This document shows, in pieces, positions 24,251 to 31,325 of a stretch of DNA of 31,803 bases. Positions within the stretch are counted from its first letter, which is position 1, and each line of letters starts with the position of its first letter. The DNA is from Calditrichaeota bacterium AABM5.125.24 (lineage in GTDB: Bacteria > Electryoneota > AABM5-125-24 > Hatepunaeales > Hatepunaeaceae). The notes beneath the pieces are model-generated. The model searched no databases and was not told where the DNA came from. It saw nothing but the letters and a program-made list of their open reading frames with translations. Made by a program: the position numbers and the translations under genes. Location: assembly GCA_002127415.1 (NCBI GenBank), contig MWJR01000243.1:1-31803 (forward strand), in the 5' to 3' direction.

Positions 24251-24751
24251 CTACAGTGTCTTATCCACCAGCAGGTTACCGACGTCCTTTACCCGCTGAT
24301 TGCCATCACGTCCGTAGATGACATTCAGATTGCCTTCGTCGATGAACCAGTCGATGTTCTTCTGAACAAAGGAGAGGGAGCGCCGGATCAGATACTGATT
24401 GACCCGGTTGGCGCGCTTGATCCGCTCCACCAATCCGGCCAGACCCCGCTTCAGATTCTTAAGATCGCTGGACGATTCGCCCAGGTTCAACTCAATCAGT
24501 CTGGTCAGGGTCAGCTCGTCCTCCTTTGAGCCGGTGGTGGTGGCGATCGATTTGACCAGAGCCATTCTGGCCTCTTCGTTTGCGCGTATCTGTTCGATGA
24601 GTTCCTCCTCCTCGCGCACGGTCTGGTCGAATTCATCGACCTTATTCTGGACGATGAACCCTTTCTGCCGGTCGAGGCAATCGAGAAACCGCTCTAAGAT
24701 TTCCTCCTCTCGACGGATAAGATCGATCAGCTGTTCGATCAGGTCGTTCAT
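24251..24751 (-). CDS. flgN: FlgN-like export chaperone for FlgK/FlgL
   Basis: A 166-residue helical protein of the FlgN family, which keeps FlgK and FlgL unfolded for export. Family-like parts are LIEQLIDLIRREEEILERFL and QKGFIVQNKVDEFDQTVREE, then a long second helical hairpin (about 85-150) with LNLGESSSDLKNLKRGLAGL and NRVNQYLIRRSLSFVQKNID. Similarity within FlgN is weak in general, but its place directly before flgK, the usual client, supports the call. ATG at 24751, 16 bases after flgJ. Confidence 0.85.
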   Translation of the reverse strand: MNDLIEQLIDLIRREEEILERFLDCLDRQKGFIVQNKVDEFDQTVREEEELIEQIRANEEARMALVKSIATTTGSKEDELTLTRLIELNLGESSSDLKNLKRGLAGLVERIKRANRVNQYLIRRSLSFVQKNIDWFIDEGNLNVIYGRDGNQRVKDVGNLLVDKTL

Positions 24752-24767
24752 TATTTGCTCCTGAAAG

Positions 24768-25589
24768 TTACGGTGTCAGGGGTGGTGATTTCCCTGCACC
24801 CTCGGCAGTGATGACGGGCAAGGAGTTCCGCCCTGCCTGGGTGTGTGTGGACCCCCTGCTTCCGCGGCTGTGATATATTGAAAGCACGTCTCGCACGTAT
24901 CTTTGTGTTTCGGGGTAAGGTGGTATGCCATCCCAGCGGTCAACTGCGGCCGGGCCGGCGTTGTAGGCGGCCAGGGCGTGTTCCATATTGCCGCTGTATC
25001 GGTCGAGCAGTTGCCTCAGGTAGGCTGTTCCGCCGTAAATGTTGGCCCGGGGGTCGAATGGATCTGAGACCCCCATCTCGGTGACTGTTGAGTCCATTAA
25101 CTGCATAAGGCCCTTGGCGCCACGGGGTGATTCGGCCCGCCGGTCGCCACCCGACTCGCAGGTGATAACCGCCCGGATGAGCTCAGGGTCGAGACGGTGA
25201 CGGGATGCGGCGCGCTCGATTATGGACTCAATCCTGGGTGACGGCCGGTTCACCAGCCCGGCTGGAGCATCGGGATGACCCGGGGCCTCGGTATCAGCGT
25301 GGTCATGGAGGGAGAGGCTCCTCATCACAGCTTCACTGACCCCGAGCGGGCTCCGTTCGCTGAGCGATTTTGCCAGCTCCCAGTCAAACATATCCTGCAG
25401 TGGATTGCCTTCGTTCAGGGCCAGCCCTCCGGCCTCACCAGCCGTAGTCTGCCGCATCACCTTCAACATCTGGGCCATAAACAGGGCCTCGAAGTCATGG
25501 CAGGCCTCACGAAGCTTGTGTTGGTCGAGCTGCGAACTCTTTGCCGCAGTCGGCGCTCCCGTCTGGACGGCGTTGGCGTTGATGTTCAC
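24768..25589 (-). CDS. flgJ: FlgJ-type rod-binding domain fused to an SLT lytic transglycosylase
   Basis: 273 residues, two domains. Residues about 22-90 (LREACHDFEALFMAQMLKVM to LGVSEAVMRSL) form the rod-binding domain of FlgJ, which caps the growing rod. Residues about 115-245 form a GH23/SLT transglycosylase: probable catalytic glutamate E145 in CESGGD, then RGAKGLMQLM and ALAAYNAGPAAVD. It would cut peptidoglycan so the rod can pass. Classical FlgJ of Salmonella has a GH73 muramidase here, and many bacteria use a separate SltF instead. The GTG at 25589 has only a weak ribosome site, suggesting coupling to flgI. The last 35 residues look disordered. Confidence 0.92.
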   Translation of the reverse strand: MNINANAVQTGAPTAAKSSQLDQHKLREACHDFEALFMAQMLKVMRQTTAGEAGGLALNEGNPLQDMFDWELAKSLSERSPLGVSEAVMRSLSLHDHADTEAPGHPDAPAGLVNRPSPRIESIIERAASRHRLDPELIRAVITCESGGDRRAESPRGAKGLMQLMDSTVTEMGVSDPFDPRANIYGGTAYLRQLLDRYSGNMEHALAAYNAGPAAVDRWDGIPPYPETQRYVRDVLSIYHSRGSRGSTHTQAGRNSLPVITAEGAGKSPPLTP

Positions 25590-25601
25590 CGGCGCACCAC
25601 T

Positions 25602-26720
25602 CTATATGATGACCAGCTCGGCGCGCAGAGCCCCCGACTCCTTCAGCGCCTGGAAGATGGCGATAATATCCCTTGGTGTGACACCGAGACTGTTCAGGGC
25701 TGTGGCGATGTCGCCGACGGTCGCGGCAGCCGGCATAGCCACCACCCCCATACCGATCTGCTCCACGGTCACCTCCTGGTATTGCTCGACGCGGGTCTCG
25801 CCGCGTGCGAAGGGCATCGGCTGGCTGATCAACGGTGTAGTCCTGATGGTGACGGCCAGCGGGCCGTGTGACACTGCCACCGAGGACAGGCTGACATTCT
25901 CGCCGATGACTATGGTTCCCGTCCGTTCGTTGATCACCACCCGCGCGGCTATGTCGGGTTCGAACTCGATGCTCTCGAGTTCGGCGATGAAGGTGACGAC
26001 CCTGTCGGGTGAGGCGAATTCATCCGGCACGGCTATATCGATGGATGCGGCATCAACGGCGGCGGCCAGTTCCGCTCCAAAGTGCAGGTTGATGGCTTCA
26101 GCCATGCGCCGGGCGGTGGTGAAGTCACCCTGGCGCAGTATGAAGGTCAGCCGGGTGGAATCTATCAGTCCTGAACCGGTGTCACGTTCAAGTTTGCCCC
26201 CGTTGGGCACCAGTCCGACCAGGGGATGGTTGCGGCGGACGGTCGCCAGGCCGGTCTCGATGTTGAACCCCCCGATGGTCAGCGGGCCGGCAGCTACGGC
26301 CCAGACCTCGCCTGCGATATCGGACAGGGTCGTCTGCAGCAGCACGCCGCCCTGAAGCGACTTGGCATCCCCCATTGATGAGACGGTCGCGTTGAACCGG
26401 TTGCCAGCCCGGCTGAAGGGCGGAATGTCAGCGGTAACCATCACCGCCGCCACATTCCTGGCCCTGACCTTCTCCCCATCGACCGCCAGGCCGAACCGTT
26501 CGAGCATATTGGCCAGCGACTGGTTGGTGAAGAGCGACCGTTGGCTGTCACCGCTTCGGTCGAGCCCCACCACCAGTCCGTAGCCGATGAGGCGGATGCC
26601 GCCCAGACCGGCCAGCCGTCCCGTGTCCTTAACCCGAACCTGAGCAATCAGCCCGGTCGCAAGGAACAGCAGCAACAGCACGCTCAGGAGATGTGTTCTG
26701 GTTCTCTTGTTAAATTGCAT
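25602..26720 (-). CDS. flgI: Flagellar P-ring protein FlgI
   Basis: A 372-residue periplasmic protein forming the P ring around the rod in the peptidoglycan layer. A signal peptide (MQFNKRTRTHLLSVLLLLFL to LIAQ) precedes VRVKDTGRLAGLGGIRLIGY, GLVVGLDRSGDSQ, FTNQSLANMLERFG, ARNVAAVMVTADIPPFSRAG and DAKSLQGGVLLQT, the classic FlgI order; the C-terminus ends AIFQALKESGALRAELVII. Length is standard. Just before its ATG lie three CTTTGCG octamers (26721-26744) where a ribosome binding site would be expected, so no clear Shine-Dalgarno sequence is visible. Confidence 0.96.
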   Translation of the reverse strand: MQFNKRTRTHLLSVLLLLFLATGLIAQVRVKDTGRLAGLGGIRLIGYGLVVGLDRSGDSQRSLFTNQSLANMLERFGLAVDGEKVRARNVAAVMVTADIPPFSRAGNRFNATVSSMGDAKSLQGGVLLQTTLSDIAGEVWAVAAGPLTIGGFNIETGLATVRRNHPLVGLVPNGGKLERDTGSGLIDSTRLTFILRQGDFTTARRMAEAINLHFGAELAAAVDAASIDIAVPDEFASPDRVVTFIAELESIEFEPDIAARVVINERTGTIVIGENVSLSSVAVSHGPLAVTIRTTPLISQPMPFARGETRVEQYQEVTVEQIGMGVVAMPAAATVGDIATALNSLGVTPRDIIAIFQALKESGALRAELVII

Positions 26721-26744
26721 CTTTGCGTCTTTGCGCCTTTGCGT
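26721..26744. repeat. Three tandem CTTTGCG(T/C) octamers in the flgI leader
   Basis: ctttgcgt, ctttgcgc, ctttgcgt in exact tandem. On the - strand this gives cgcaaaggcgcaaagacgca in place of a normal ribosome binding site for flgI. Related ctttgcgt arrays occur in other environmental genomes. Confidence 0.9.
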
Positions 26745-26756
26745 GAGATTTTCCTC

Positions 26757-27350
26757 TTAAAACAGCCAGCCGATGATGCGGGAGAGTATCCCCGGCCTGG
26801 TGGCCTGATCGACCACCCCCTTGCCGCGGCAGGTGATGGCGGCATCGGCAATCAGGTATGAATAGACCGTGTTATCGGCGCGGATGTCGCTCGACCTGAC
26901 AATGCCGGTCAGGATGGTGAGCTGTTGTTCGCCGTTGACCTCCACAGTCCGCTGCCCCTCCAGACGCAGATTCCCGTTCGACAGAACCTCGATCACCAGG
27001 GCCGATATCTTTCCCTTCAGTGATCCCTCGCGGGTAGTGCTCCCTCTGGCGCGCTGGTCGCTGTCTATGCCGGCGTCGAGCCCCAGTCCGGGGATGAAAT
27101 CGAGCGCTCCGGTGGCCGAATTACTGATATCAATCCGATGTTCGAAATCGTTGTCGGTGGTGGCCTCGTTCGACCCTTTCGTATATTCCATCAGCAGAAT
27201 TGTGACAACGTCGCCGACCTGGAAGGCGCGCTTGTCAGCGAACAGAGACTGCGGGTGTGAAGAGACCGGCTCCTGAGCCGCGGCGATCGCCGCCAGCGCC
27301 AGTAGGGTGAGAAGTATCATCACCAGGATCTTCTGATTTCGCTCTTCCAT
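26757..27350 (-). CDS. flgH: Flagellar L-ring protein FlgH, without a lipobox cysteine
   Basis: 197 residues from the ATG at 27350, which has GGAG five bases upstream; the GTG at 27356 is too near that site. FlgH forms the outer-membrane L ring. Family marks are SLFADKRAFQVGDVVTILLM, KGKISALVIEVLSNGNLRLE, GQRTVEVNGEQQLTILTGIV, RSSDIRADNTVYSYLIADA and the end PGILSRIIGWLF. The signal region (LVMILLTLLALAAIAAAQEP) has no cysteine, whereas most FlgH proteins are lipoproteins. The overlap with the flgA stop implies coupled translation. Confidence 0.95.
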   Translation of the reverse strand: MEERNQKILVMILLTLLALAAIAAAQEPVSSHPQSLFADKRAFQVGDVVTILLMEYTKGSNEATTDNDFEHRIDISNSATGALDFIPGLGLDAGIDSDQRARGSTTREGSLKGKISALVIEVLSNGNLRLEGQRTVEVNGEQQLTILTGIVRSSDIRADNTVYSYLIADAAITCRGKGVVDQATRPGILSRIIGWLF

Positions 27351-27352
27351 AA

Positions 27353-28030
27353 TCACTCCACTACCACCACCCCGCCCATCTCAACCCTCCCCTTCAGGTG
27401 CCGGCCGGTGGCGATGTTCAATACCCTGACCTTCTGATTGATCCTTCCATCCTCCATTGCGCGTCCAGCGGTGCGGACCTCCACATGTCCCTTTCGACTC
27501 ACAATCTCCAGTCTCTGACCGACTTTAACCGCAGGGACCTCTGTCAGGCGCTGCATAGTCAGGATCGAGCCGCTGGGGACATGGAACTTCGACCAGAGCC
27601 CGCCAAGCCGGTCAGGGGTCGGCAGCTGCGCCGCACCCAGCCTGTCAGTGGGTAGAGCCCGCCACAAGACCAGTGTGTCATTTATCACCGTCCGGGCCGG
27701 TATATCGCAGGCGGCCACCGGAACCAGCTCAACCGGTCTTATCTTCAGTGTCACCGGCAGGGTTCGCTGGCGGCCGTCGGCAATCACATCCACCCAGCAT
27801 AGTCTGGTGCCGCGCGGGAGGAACACCCCCTCGTCGCCACGGACCCCCGTAACGCTGAACGCCTCAGCCCGAACCTGTGGGCAGTGCCGCACATCAATCT
27901 GATGGCTGATGGTCTTTCCGGCCAGCAGCGAGTCGTAGTGAGAGGCTGCGGCGGATGTCGCCTCAGCCGTTCGGTCAGCGCAGGTATTGACGAAGATCGT
28001 CAGCAGACAAAGGGTTCCGAGAGCCGTCAT
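27353..28030 (-). CDS. flgA: P-ring assembly chaperone FlgA
   Basis: A 225-residue periplasmic chaperone for FlgI assembly. A hydrophobic N-terminus (MTALGTLCLLTIFVNTCADR) serves as the signal region. The C-terminal SAF domain begins near VPVAACDIPARTVINDTLVL and continues with VPSGSILTMQRLTEVPAVKV, GQRLEIVSRKGHVEVRTAG and RVLNIATGRHLKGRVE. It sits between flgG and flgH, an arrangement usual in deltaproteobacteria and related groups. ATG at 28030, six bases after flgG. Confidence 0.93.
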   Translation of the reverse strand: MTALGTLCLLTIFVNTCADRTAEATSAAASHYDSLLAGKTISHQIDVRHCPQVRAEAFSVTGVRGDEGVFLPRGTRLCWVDVIADGRQRTLPVTLKIRPVELVPVAACDIPARTVINDTLVLWRALPTDRLGAAQLPTPDRLGGLWSKFHVPSGSILTMQRLTEVPAVKVGQRLEIVSRKGHVEVRTAGRAMEDGRINQKVRVLNIATGRHLKGRVEMGGVVVVE

Positions 28031-28036
28031 CAGAGG

Positions 28037-28825
28037 TTACCGCTTGAGCTGGTTTGCGATGGAGAGCATATCCTCGGAGGTCCGGATCGCCTTTGAAGCC
28101 ACCTCATAGGCGCGCTGAGCCACGATCATCGCCACCATCTCCTCGACGATCTGAACGTTGGAGTTTTCCAGATAGCCCTGCGACACCTGGCCCAAACCTT
28201 CCAGTCCCGGGGTGCCGGGTATAGGCGGCCCGGAAGCGACGGTCTCACGATACAGGTTCTGACCCTGATTGGTAAGGCCGGCTGGGTTGATAAAGCGGAC
28301 CAGCTCTATCTGACCAACGATCTGCGGCTCGATGTCGCCGATCAGGATCACCGATACCGTGCCGTCGCGTGCGATGGCGATCTCCATCGCATCGGTCGGG
28401 ATGGTGATCGACGGTTCGAGGAAGTAGCCGTCGGAGGTGATAATCTCACCGTCCTGTGAGATCTTGAACGAGCCGTCGCGGGTGTAAAAGGCAGTTCCAT
28501 CCGGCCGGGTTATCTGGAAGAACCCCTCGCCGTCGATCGACAGATCCAGGGGGTTGCCGGTGGGCAGGATATTCCCCTGCTCGAAGCACTTCTGGATGGC
28601 GACCGGGCGCACGCCGTGTCCGATCTGGAGTTCGGTCGGCAGCGCTGCGCCCAGCTGCTGCGTTGCACCTCTGGACCTCAACGTCTGGTAGATCAGGTCC
28701 TGGAACTCCACCCGCGAACGCTTGAAAGCGGTGGTGTTCACATTAGCCAGGTTGTTGGCTATATTGTCGATTAGTAGCTGCTGCGAGAACATTCCCGAGG
28801 CAGCGGAGTTGAGTGCGCGGATCAT
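28037..28825 (-). CDS. flgG: Distal rod protein FlgG
   Basis: A 262-residue distal rod protein. The N-terminal axial motif MIRALNSAASGMFSQQLLID, then NIANNLANVNTTAFKRSRVE, GNPLDLSIDGEGFFQITRPD and the C-terminal GYLENSNVQIVEEMVAMIVA with QRAYEVASKAIRTSEDMLSI are FlgG landmarks, and length is the family norm. It follows flgF after 70 bases that contain a short direct repeat. Confidence 0.97.
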   Translation of the reverse strand: MIRALNSAASGMFSQQLLIDNIANNLANVNTTAFKRSRVEFQDLIYQTLRSRGATQQLGAALPTELQIGHGVRPVAIQKCFEQGNILPTGNPLDLSIDGEGFFQITRPDGTAFYTRDGSFKISQDGEIITSDGYFLEPSITIPTDAMEIAIARDGTVSVILIGDIEPQIVGQIELVRFINPAGLTNQGQNLYRETVASGPPIPGTPGLEGLGQVSQGYLENSNVQIVEEMVAMIVAQRAYEVASKAIRTSEDMLSIANQLKR

Positions 28826-28841
28826 CTCTTCCTCACCTCTA

Positions 28842-28865
28842 TTATGACCTTAATAATGACCTTTA
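28842..28865. repeat. Short tandem repeat before flgG
   Basis: Two near copies, tattatgacctt and aataatgacctt, lie in the flgF-flgG gap. On the - strand they read aaggtcattatt and aaggtcataata. They may be chance or a small regulatory duplication. Confidence 0.5.
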
Positions 28866-28895
28866 AGAGCCTTTGTAGTAAGCCAATTGGTGGAT

Positions 28896-29630
28896 TTATC
28901 TGGATCTGGCCAGCTCGTTGACCGCCAGCTTCAGCGTCTCATCCTGGGCATGTATGGCCCTCTGGCAAGACTCGTAGCTCCTGTTCAGTTCGATCATACG
29001 GACCATCTCGGCGACCGGATTGACGTTCGAGTTCTCGAGGTGTCCCTGCATAACCCCGAACTGTTCCGCCTGGATGGCCTCAGAGCCCTGCACGGGTATG
29101 AAGTAACCGTATCCGTTACGCCTGAGGCGATAGGGCTCTTCGAAGTCCACGATTCTGATGGTGCCGGCCAGCCGTCCGTCCACGAAGACCTCACCGGTTT
29201 CGCGGATGACGACCTCTCTGCCCACCGCTGTTATCGGGCCTTCCTCGCCCATCACCCGGTAGTTGAGGTGATTGACCAGCTCGCCCTCACTGTTGATGGT
29301 GAAGTTGCCGTTGCGGGTGTAGCTTTCTGTATCGCCGGTTTCGAGCACGAAGAAGCCGCTGCCGTTTATGGCGATGTCGAGCGGGTTGCGGGTCTCGACC
29401 AGCGGCCCCTGTGAGAAGTCGGTGGCCAGGTAGTATTTATCTTCGGATAACCTGATCGGCTCGCCGTGAGGCCCCCCCTGCAGAAGCAGGTTGTTGAGGG
29501 TGGTGCGGAAGTAGCGCCTGTTAGCCTTGAATCCGGTGGTGTTGACGTTGGCAAGGTTGTTACTGACCGTGTCGAGCTGGGTCATCCGCGGCAGCATTCC
29601 GGCGGCTGCGTGGTAGATCCCTTTTATCAT
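28896..29630 (-). CDS. flgF: Proximal rod protein FlgF
   Basis: A 244-residue rod protein, first gene of the flagellar run. The N-terminus MIKGIYHAAAGMLPRMTQLD, then TVSNNLANVNTTGFKANRRY and NPLDIAINGSGFFVLETGD, together with the C-terminal GHLENSNVNPVAEMVRMIEL and NRSYESCQRAIHAQDETLKL, match the FlgF/FlgG group. The shorter length and the place before flgG make it FlgF. A sigma-54 promoter lies 37 bases upstream of its ATG. Confidence 0.95.
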   Translation of the reverse strand: MIKGIYHAAAGMLPRMTQLDTVSNNLANVNTTGFKANRRYFRTTLNNLLLQGGPHGEPIRLSEDKYYLATDFSQGPLVETRNPLDIAINGSGFFVLETGDTESYTRNGNFTINSEGELVNHLNYRVMGEEGPITAVGREVVIRETGEVFVDGRLAGTIRIVDFEEPYRLRRNGYGYFIPVQGSEAIQAEQFGVMQGHLENSNVNPVAEMVRMIELNRSYESCQRAIHAQDETLKLAVNELARSR

Positions 29631-29666
29631 TCTTCAACCTATTTCGGTTTATCCTATCCGATTTGA

Positions 29667-29682
29667 AGCAACCTGTGTGCCA
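29667..29682 (-). promoter_or_regulatory. Sigma-54 (RpoN) promoter of the flg operon
   Basis: On the - strand the bases read TGGCAC, five bases, TTGCT, an exact match to the sigma-54 -24/-12 consensus with the invariant GG and GC at the proper spacing. The predicted start is about 27 bases before the flgF ATG. It implies control by a sigma-54 activator encoded elsewhere. Confidence 0.8.
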
Positions 29683-29878
29683 CGTCTCTGTTGTTTTCTA
29701 TTGCATTGATAAACAAGGAGATGCAGTCAGGATGAGTGGCTTGAGTGCGGCAGGCGCAGCCTCGAATTGGTCGTCCTCGGGGGCAAAATTTGCCGCACCA
29801 GGAGATTTGAGGCGGTGATATTGTCAGCAGAGGTTCGAATGGGTCGAGAGATAAGGTTGACTTTAGGTTTAAAGGGTC

Positions 29879-29907
29879 TTGACAAGGGGGGTAAAAATTT
29901 ATACAAT
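29879..29907 (+). promoter_or_regulatory. Sigma-70 type promoter of the lipoprotein gene
   Basis: A perfect -35 TTGACA (29879-29884), a 17-base spacer, and -10 TACAAT (29902-29907). Transcription would start near 29914, about 50 bases before the ATG. Confidence 0.8.
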
Positions 29908-29964
29908 GAGAACTTGTGGGGGTAACAGGATAATTACAGACAGGGATTCAAATAGGAGAGGCTT

Positions 29965-30360
29965 ATGAAGAGTGGTCGCTGGATCATTCCGGTCTTGCTG
30001 ATGGCGGTAAGCTGCTGCCTGCTGCTGACAGCCTGCGGGAAGCCGCCGGAGGCGAAGATAATGGCTGCTGAGGACGCCATCAAGAGGGCGATGGAAGCCG
30101 GAGCTGAGGACAGCTCACCTAAACTGTTCGATAAGGCCCGTGGTTTCCTGCAGGAAGCCAAGATGTTGAGCGAGCAGGGGAATTACTCAGAAGCCAGCAA
30201 GAAGGCCGAATTCGCCATAATGCGTGCTGATCAGGCATTTAAGAACGCTACCCGTCTGGCGGATGTGGAGCAGTCTCGAACCGAAGAGGGCTACGCCACT
30301 GAAGCGCCTGAAGCGGTCGAGGAGGAACCAGTAGGGGAGGCTGAAGAGGGGACAAAATAG
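29965..30360 (+). CDS. Small lipoprotein with a DUF4398-like helical domain
   Basis: A 131-residue lipoprotein. A signal peptide (KSGRWIIPVLLMAVSCCLLL) ends in the lipobox LTAC, so Cys24 would be lipidated. The next residues (IMAAEDAIKRAMEAGAEDSS, LFDKARGFLQEAKMLSEQGN, YSEASKKAEFAIMRADQAF) have the alanine-rich helical repeat of DUF4398 proteins, periplasmic or outer-membrane lipoproteins of unknown function often found near OmpA-like or peptidoglycan-binding proteins. The C-terminus (about 100-131) is very rich in Glu. ATG at 29965 has AGGAG six bases upstream and a strong promoter. Probably a constitutive envelope protein, transcribed away from the flagellar operon. Confidence 0.8.
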   Translation: MKSGRWIIPVLLMAVSCCLLLTACGKPPEAKIMAAEDAIKRAMEAGAEDSSPKLFDKARGFLQEAKMLSEQGNYSEASKKAEFAIMRADQAFKNATRLADVEQSRTEEGYATEAPEAVEEEPVGEAEEGTK

Positions 30361-30465
30361 TTGAAGGAGTAAGCCTCTTCACAGCGCTGCGGGATTATCC
30401 CGAAGCTTCGGGATGCCAGCAGGTAATTACTACTAAGTGCAGATAATTTTTGACAACGGTTAGAG

Positions 30466-30559
30466 CCGACAGTCCTGTCGGGTCAGGCGGGACAGGACTG
30501 TCCAGCCTACTTATTCAATTAATTCGTCTGTGGCGGACGCGGGCAACTGTCCGCGCCAC
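30466..30559. repeat. Cluster of gacag-type hairpins
   Basis: ccgacagtcctgtcgg (30466-30481), ggacaggactgtcc (30490-30503) and a larger gtggcg/cgccac structure (30530-30559). They share the short gacag/ctgtc core with the hairpins at 8787, 8821 and 21911. Confidence 0.7.
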
Positions 30560-30563
30560 CGGG

Positions 30564-30599
30564 GAAAAAGAAAGGGTCGACCAGATAGTCGACCCTTTC
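30564..30599 (-). terminator. Intrinsic terminator on the - strand
   Basis: A perfect 12-bp stem gaaagggtcgac/gtcgaccctttc (30570-30581 with 30588-30599), loop cagata. Read on the - strand it is followed by tttttcccc. It lies 45 bases beyond the stop of the sorting-tail fragment and was probably that gene's terminator. Confidence 0.75.
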
Positions 30600-30643
30600 T
30601 CACAGGCACTTTATCACTATGTAACTTTGTCACTTTGTCACTT

Positions 30644-30835
30644 CTACCTGATTAATGCCAACTTCTTGACCTGCCTGACATCCCCCGCTGTGAGCACCGC
30701 CAGATATACTCCCGCCGGATGGTCTGATGCATCCCAGGTGAAGCTATGTTCGCCACTGGACAAACGACTATCAGGCAAATGCACGACCTCACGGCCCGAT
30801 ATGCCATATATCACTACTTCGTTAAGTAATCGCTG
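30644..30835 (-). pseudogene. 3' fragment of a secreted protein: type IX-like sorting tail
   Basis: On the - strand this frame ends with TAG at 30644-30646 and reads EVVIYGISGREVVHLPDSRL, then SFTWDASDHPAGVYLAVLTA and VRQVKKLALIR. That is the C-terminal beta-sandwich sorting tail (V.IYD.SGREV ... W...AGVYL), matching the end of the 5635 metalloprotease (VSLFDLTGREVW, SGVYLIQV). Only about 60 residues remain. Upstream, the frame runs into the palindromic element at 30835-30913 and meets TGA at 30836-30838, so the rest of the gene is absent or cut off. An intact terminator follows. It is probably the remnant of a gene destroyed by deletion or repeat insertion. Confidence 0.75.
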
Positions 30836-30913
30836 TCATTGCGAGTGAAGTGAAGCAATCTCAAGTATTTGTGTTGATTAGATTGCTTCGCCACTTCGTT
30901 CCTCGCAATGATA
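30835..30913. repeat. Inverted-repeat element, second cattgcgag copy
   Basis: Left arm gtcattgcgagtgaagtgaa (from 30835) with agcaatct, right arm agattgcttcgccacttcgt (from 30880) to cctcgcaatgata, and about 18 bases between. The stem differs from the 9025 copy (gtgaagtgaag against gcgaagcgaag). It borders the broken sorting-tail frame. Confidence 0.85.
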
Positions 30914-31023
30914 GTAATAACAGTAACATAACAAATATGGTTCCTCGCTATATCGTGTGGGAGGAACCATCAAATATCCGGGTGACAGACATCACGCGGG
31001 CAGCTTTGCCATCCGTGTTTCGC

Positions 31024-31131
31024 GGCGTCAGGTTCTCAACCTGACGCCATATAATTCCTGGTAGGTGCGGCACTCTTGCCGCACATTTGCCCGACAGGGC
31101 CTGCCCCAGCGAAGGCTGGGGAGTGTCGGGC
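31024..31131. repeat. Palindrome cluster including a nested hairpin
   Basis: ggcgtcaggtt/aacctgacgcc (31024-31048), gtgcggca/tgccgcac (31065-31084), and gcccgaca/tgtcgggc arms (31089-31131). In the last, a second palindrome, ccccagcgaaggctgggg, sits where the 8822 copy has only ggag. Confidence 0.8.
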
Positions 31132-31325
31132 CTACCATATTCTTCCGGCAGGGCCCAAGAACCCGGCTCGGCGGACACAGCGAACCTTCGGGACGCCAAT
31201 ATTGTAACGTAGACTGAAACTGTTATAACAATGCTTGAGAGTATTTTCGTAACTTAGCTGTAGTGTTCTGTCAAGTGTAAAATGACGGCTCATATTCAGT
31301 CAGGCGTGATACTGCAATGATTGAT

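Larger units (their letters stand above)
29631..29964. other. Divergent intergenic region between flgF and the lipoprotein gene
   Basis: 334 bases holding the flgF promoter (29667-29682) facing left and the lipoprotein promoter (29879-29907) facing right. The middle (about 29690-29870) shows no gene. It is the likely place for binding sites of the sigma-54 activator (FleQ/FlrC-like) that such a promoter requires, but I cannot point to a specific site. Confidence 0.6.

Noticed and set aside
28837..28866. Possible sigma-28 promoter before flgG (TAAAGGTC ... GTCATAAT)
   Set aside because: The spacer is two bases too short and the -10 box is poor; flgG is more simply explained by the flgF promoter.
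30450..30848. 132-codon frame on the + strand
   Set aside because: It spans several palindromes, a terminator hairpin and the antisense of the sorting-tail fragment, so it is a shadow frame.
30948..31199. 83-codon frame on the - strand
   Set aside because: Made almost wholly of nested palindromes; no protein signature or ribosome site.
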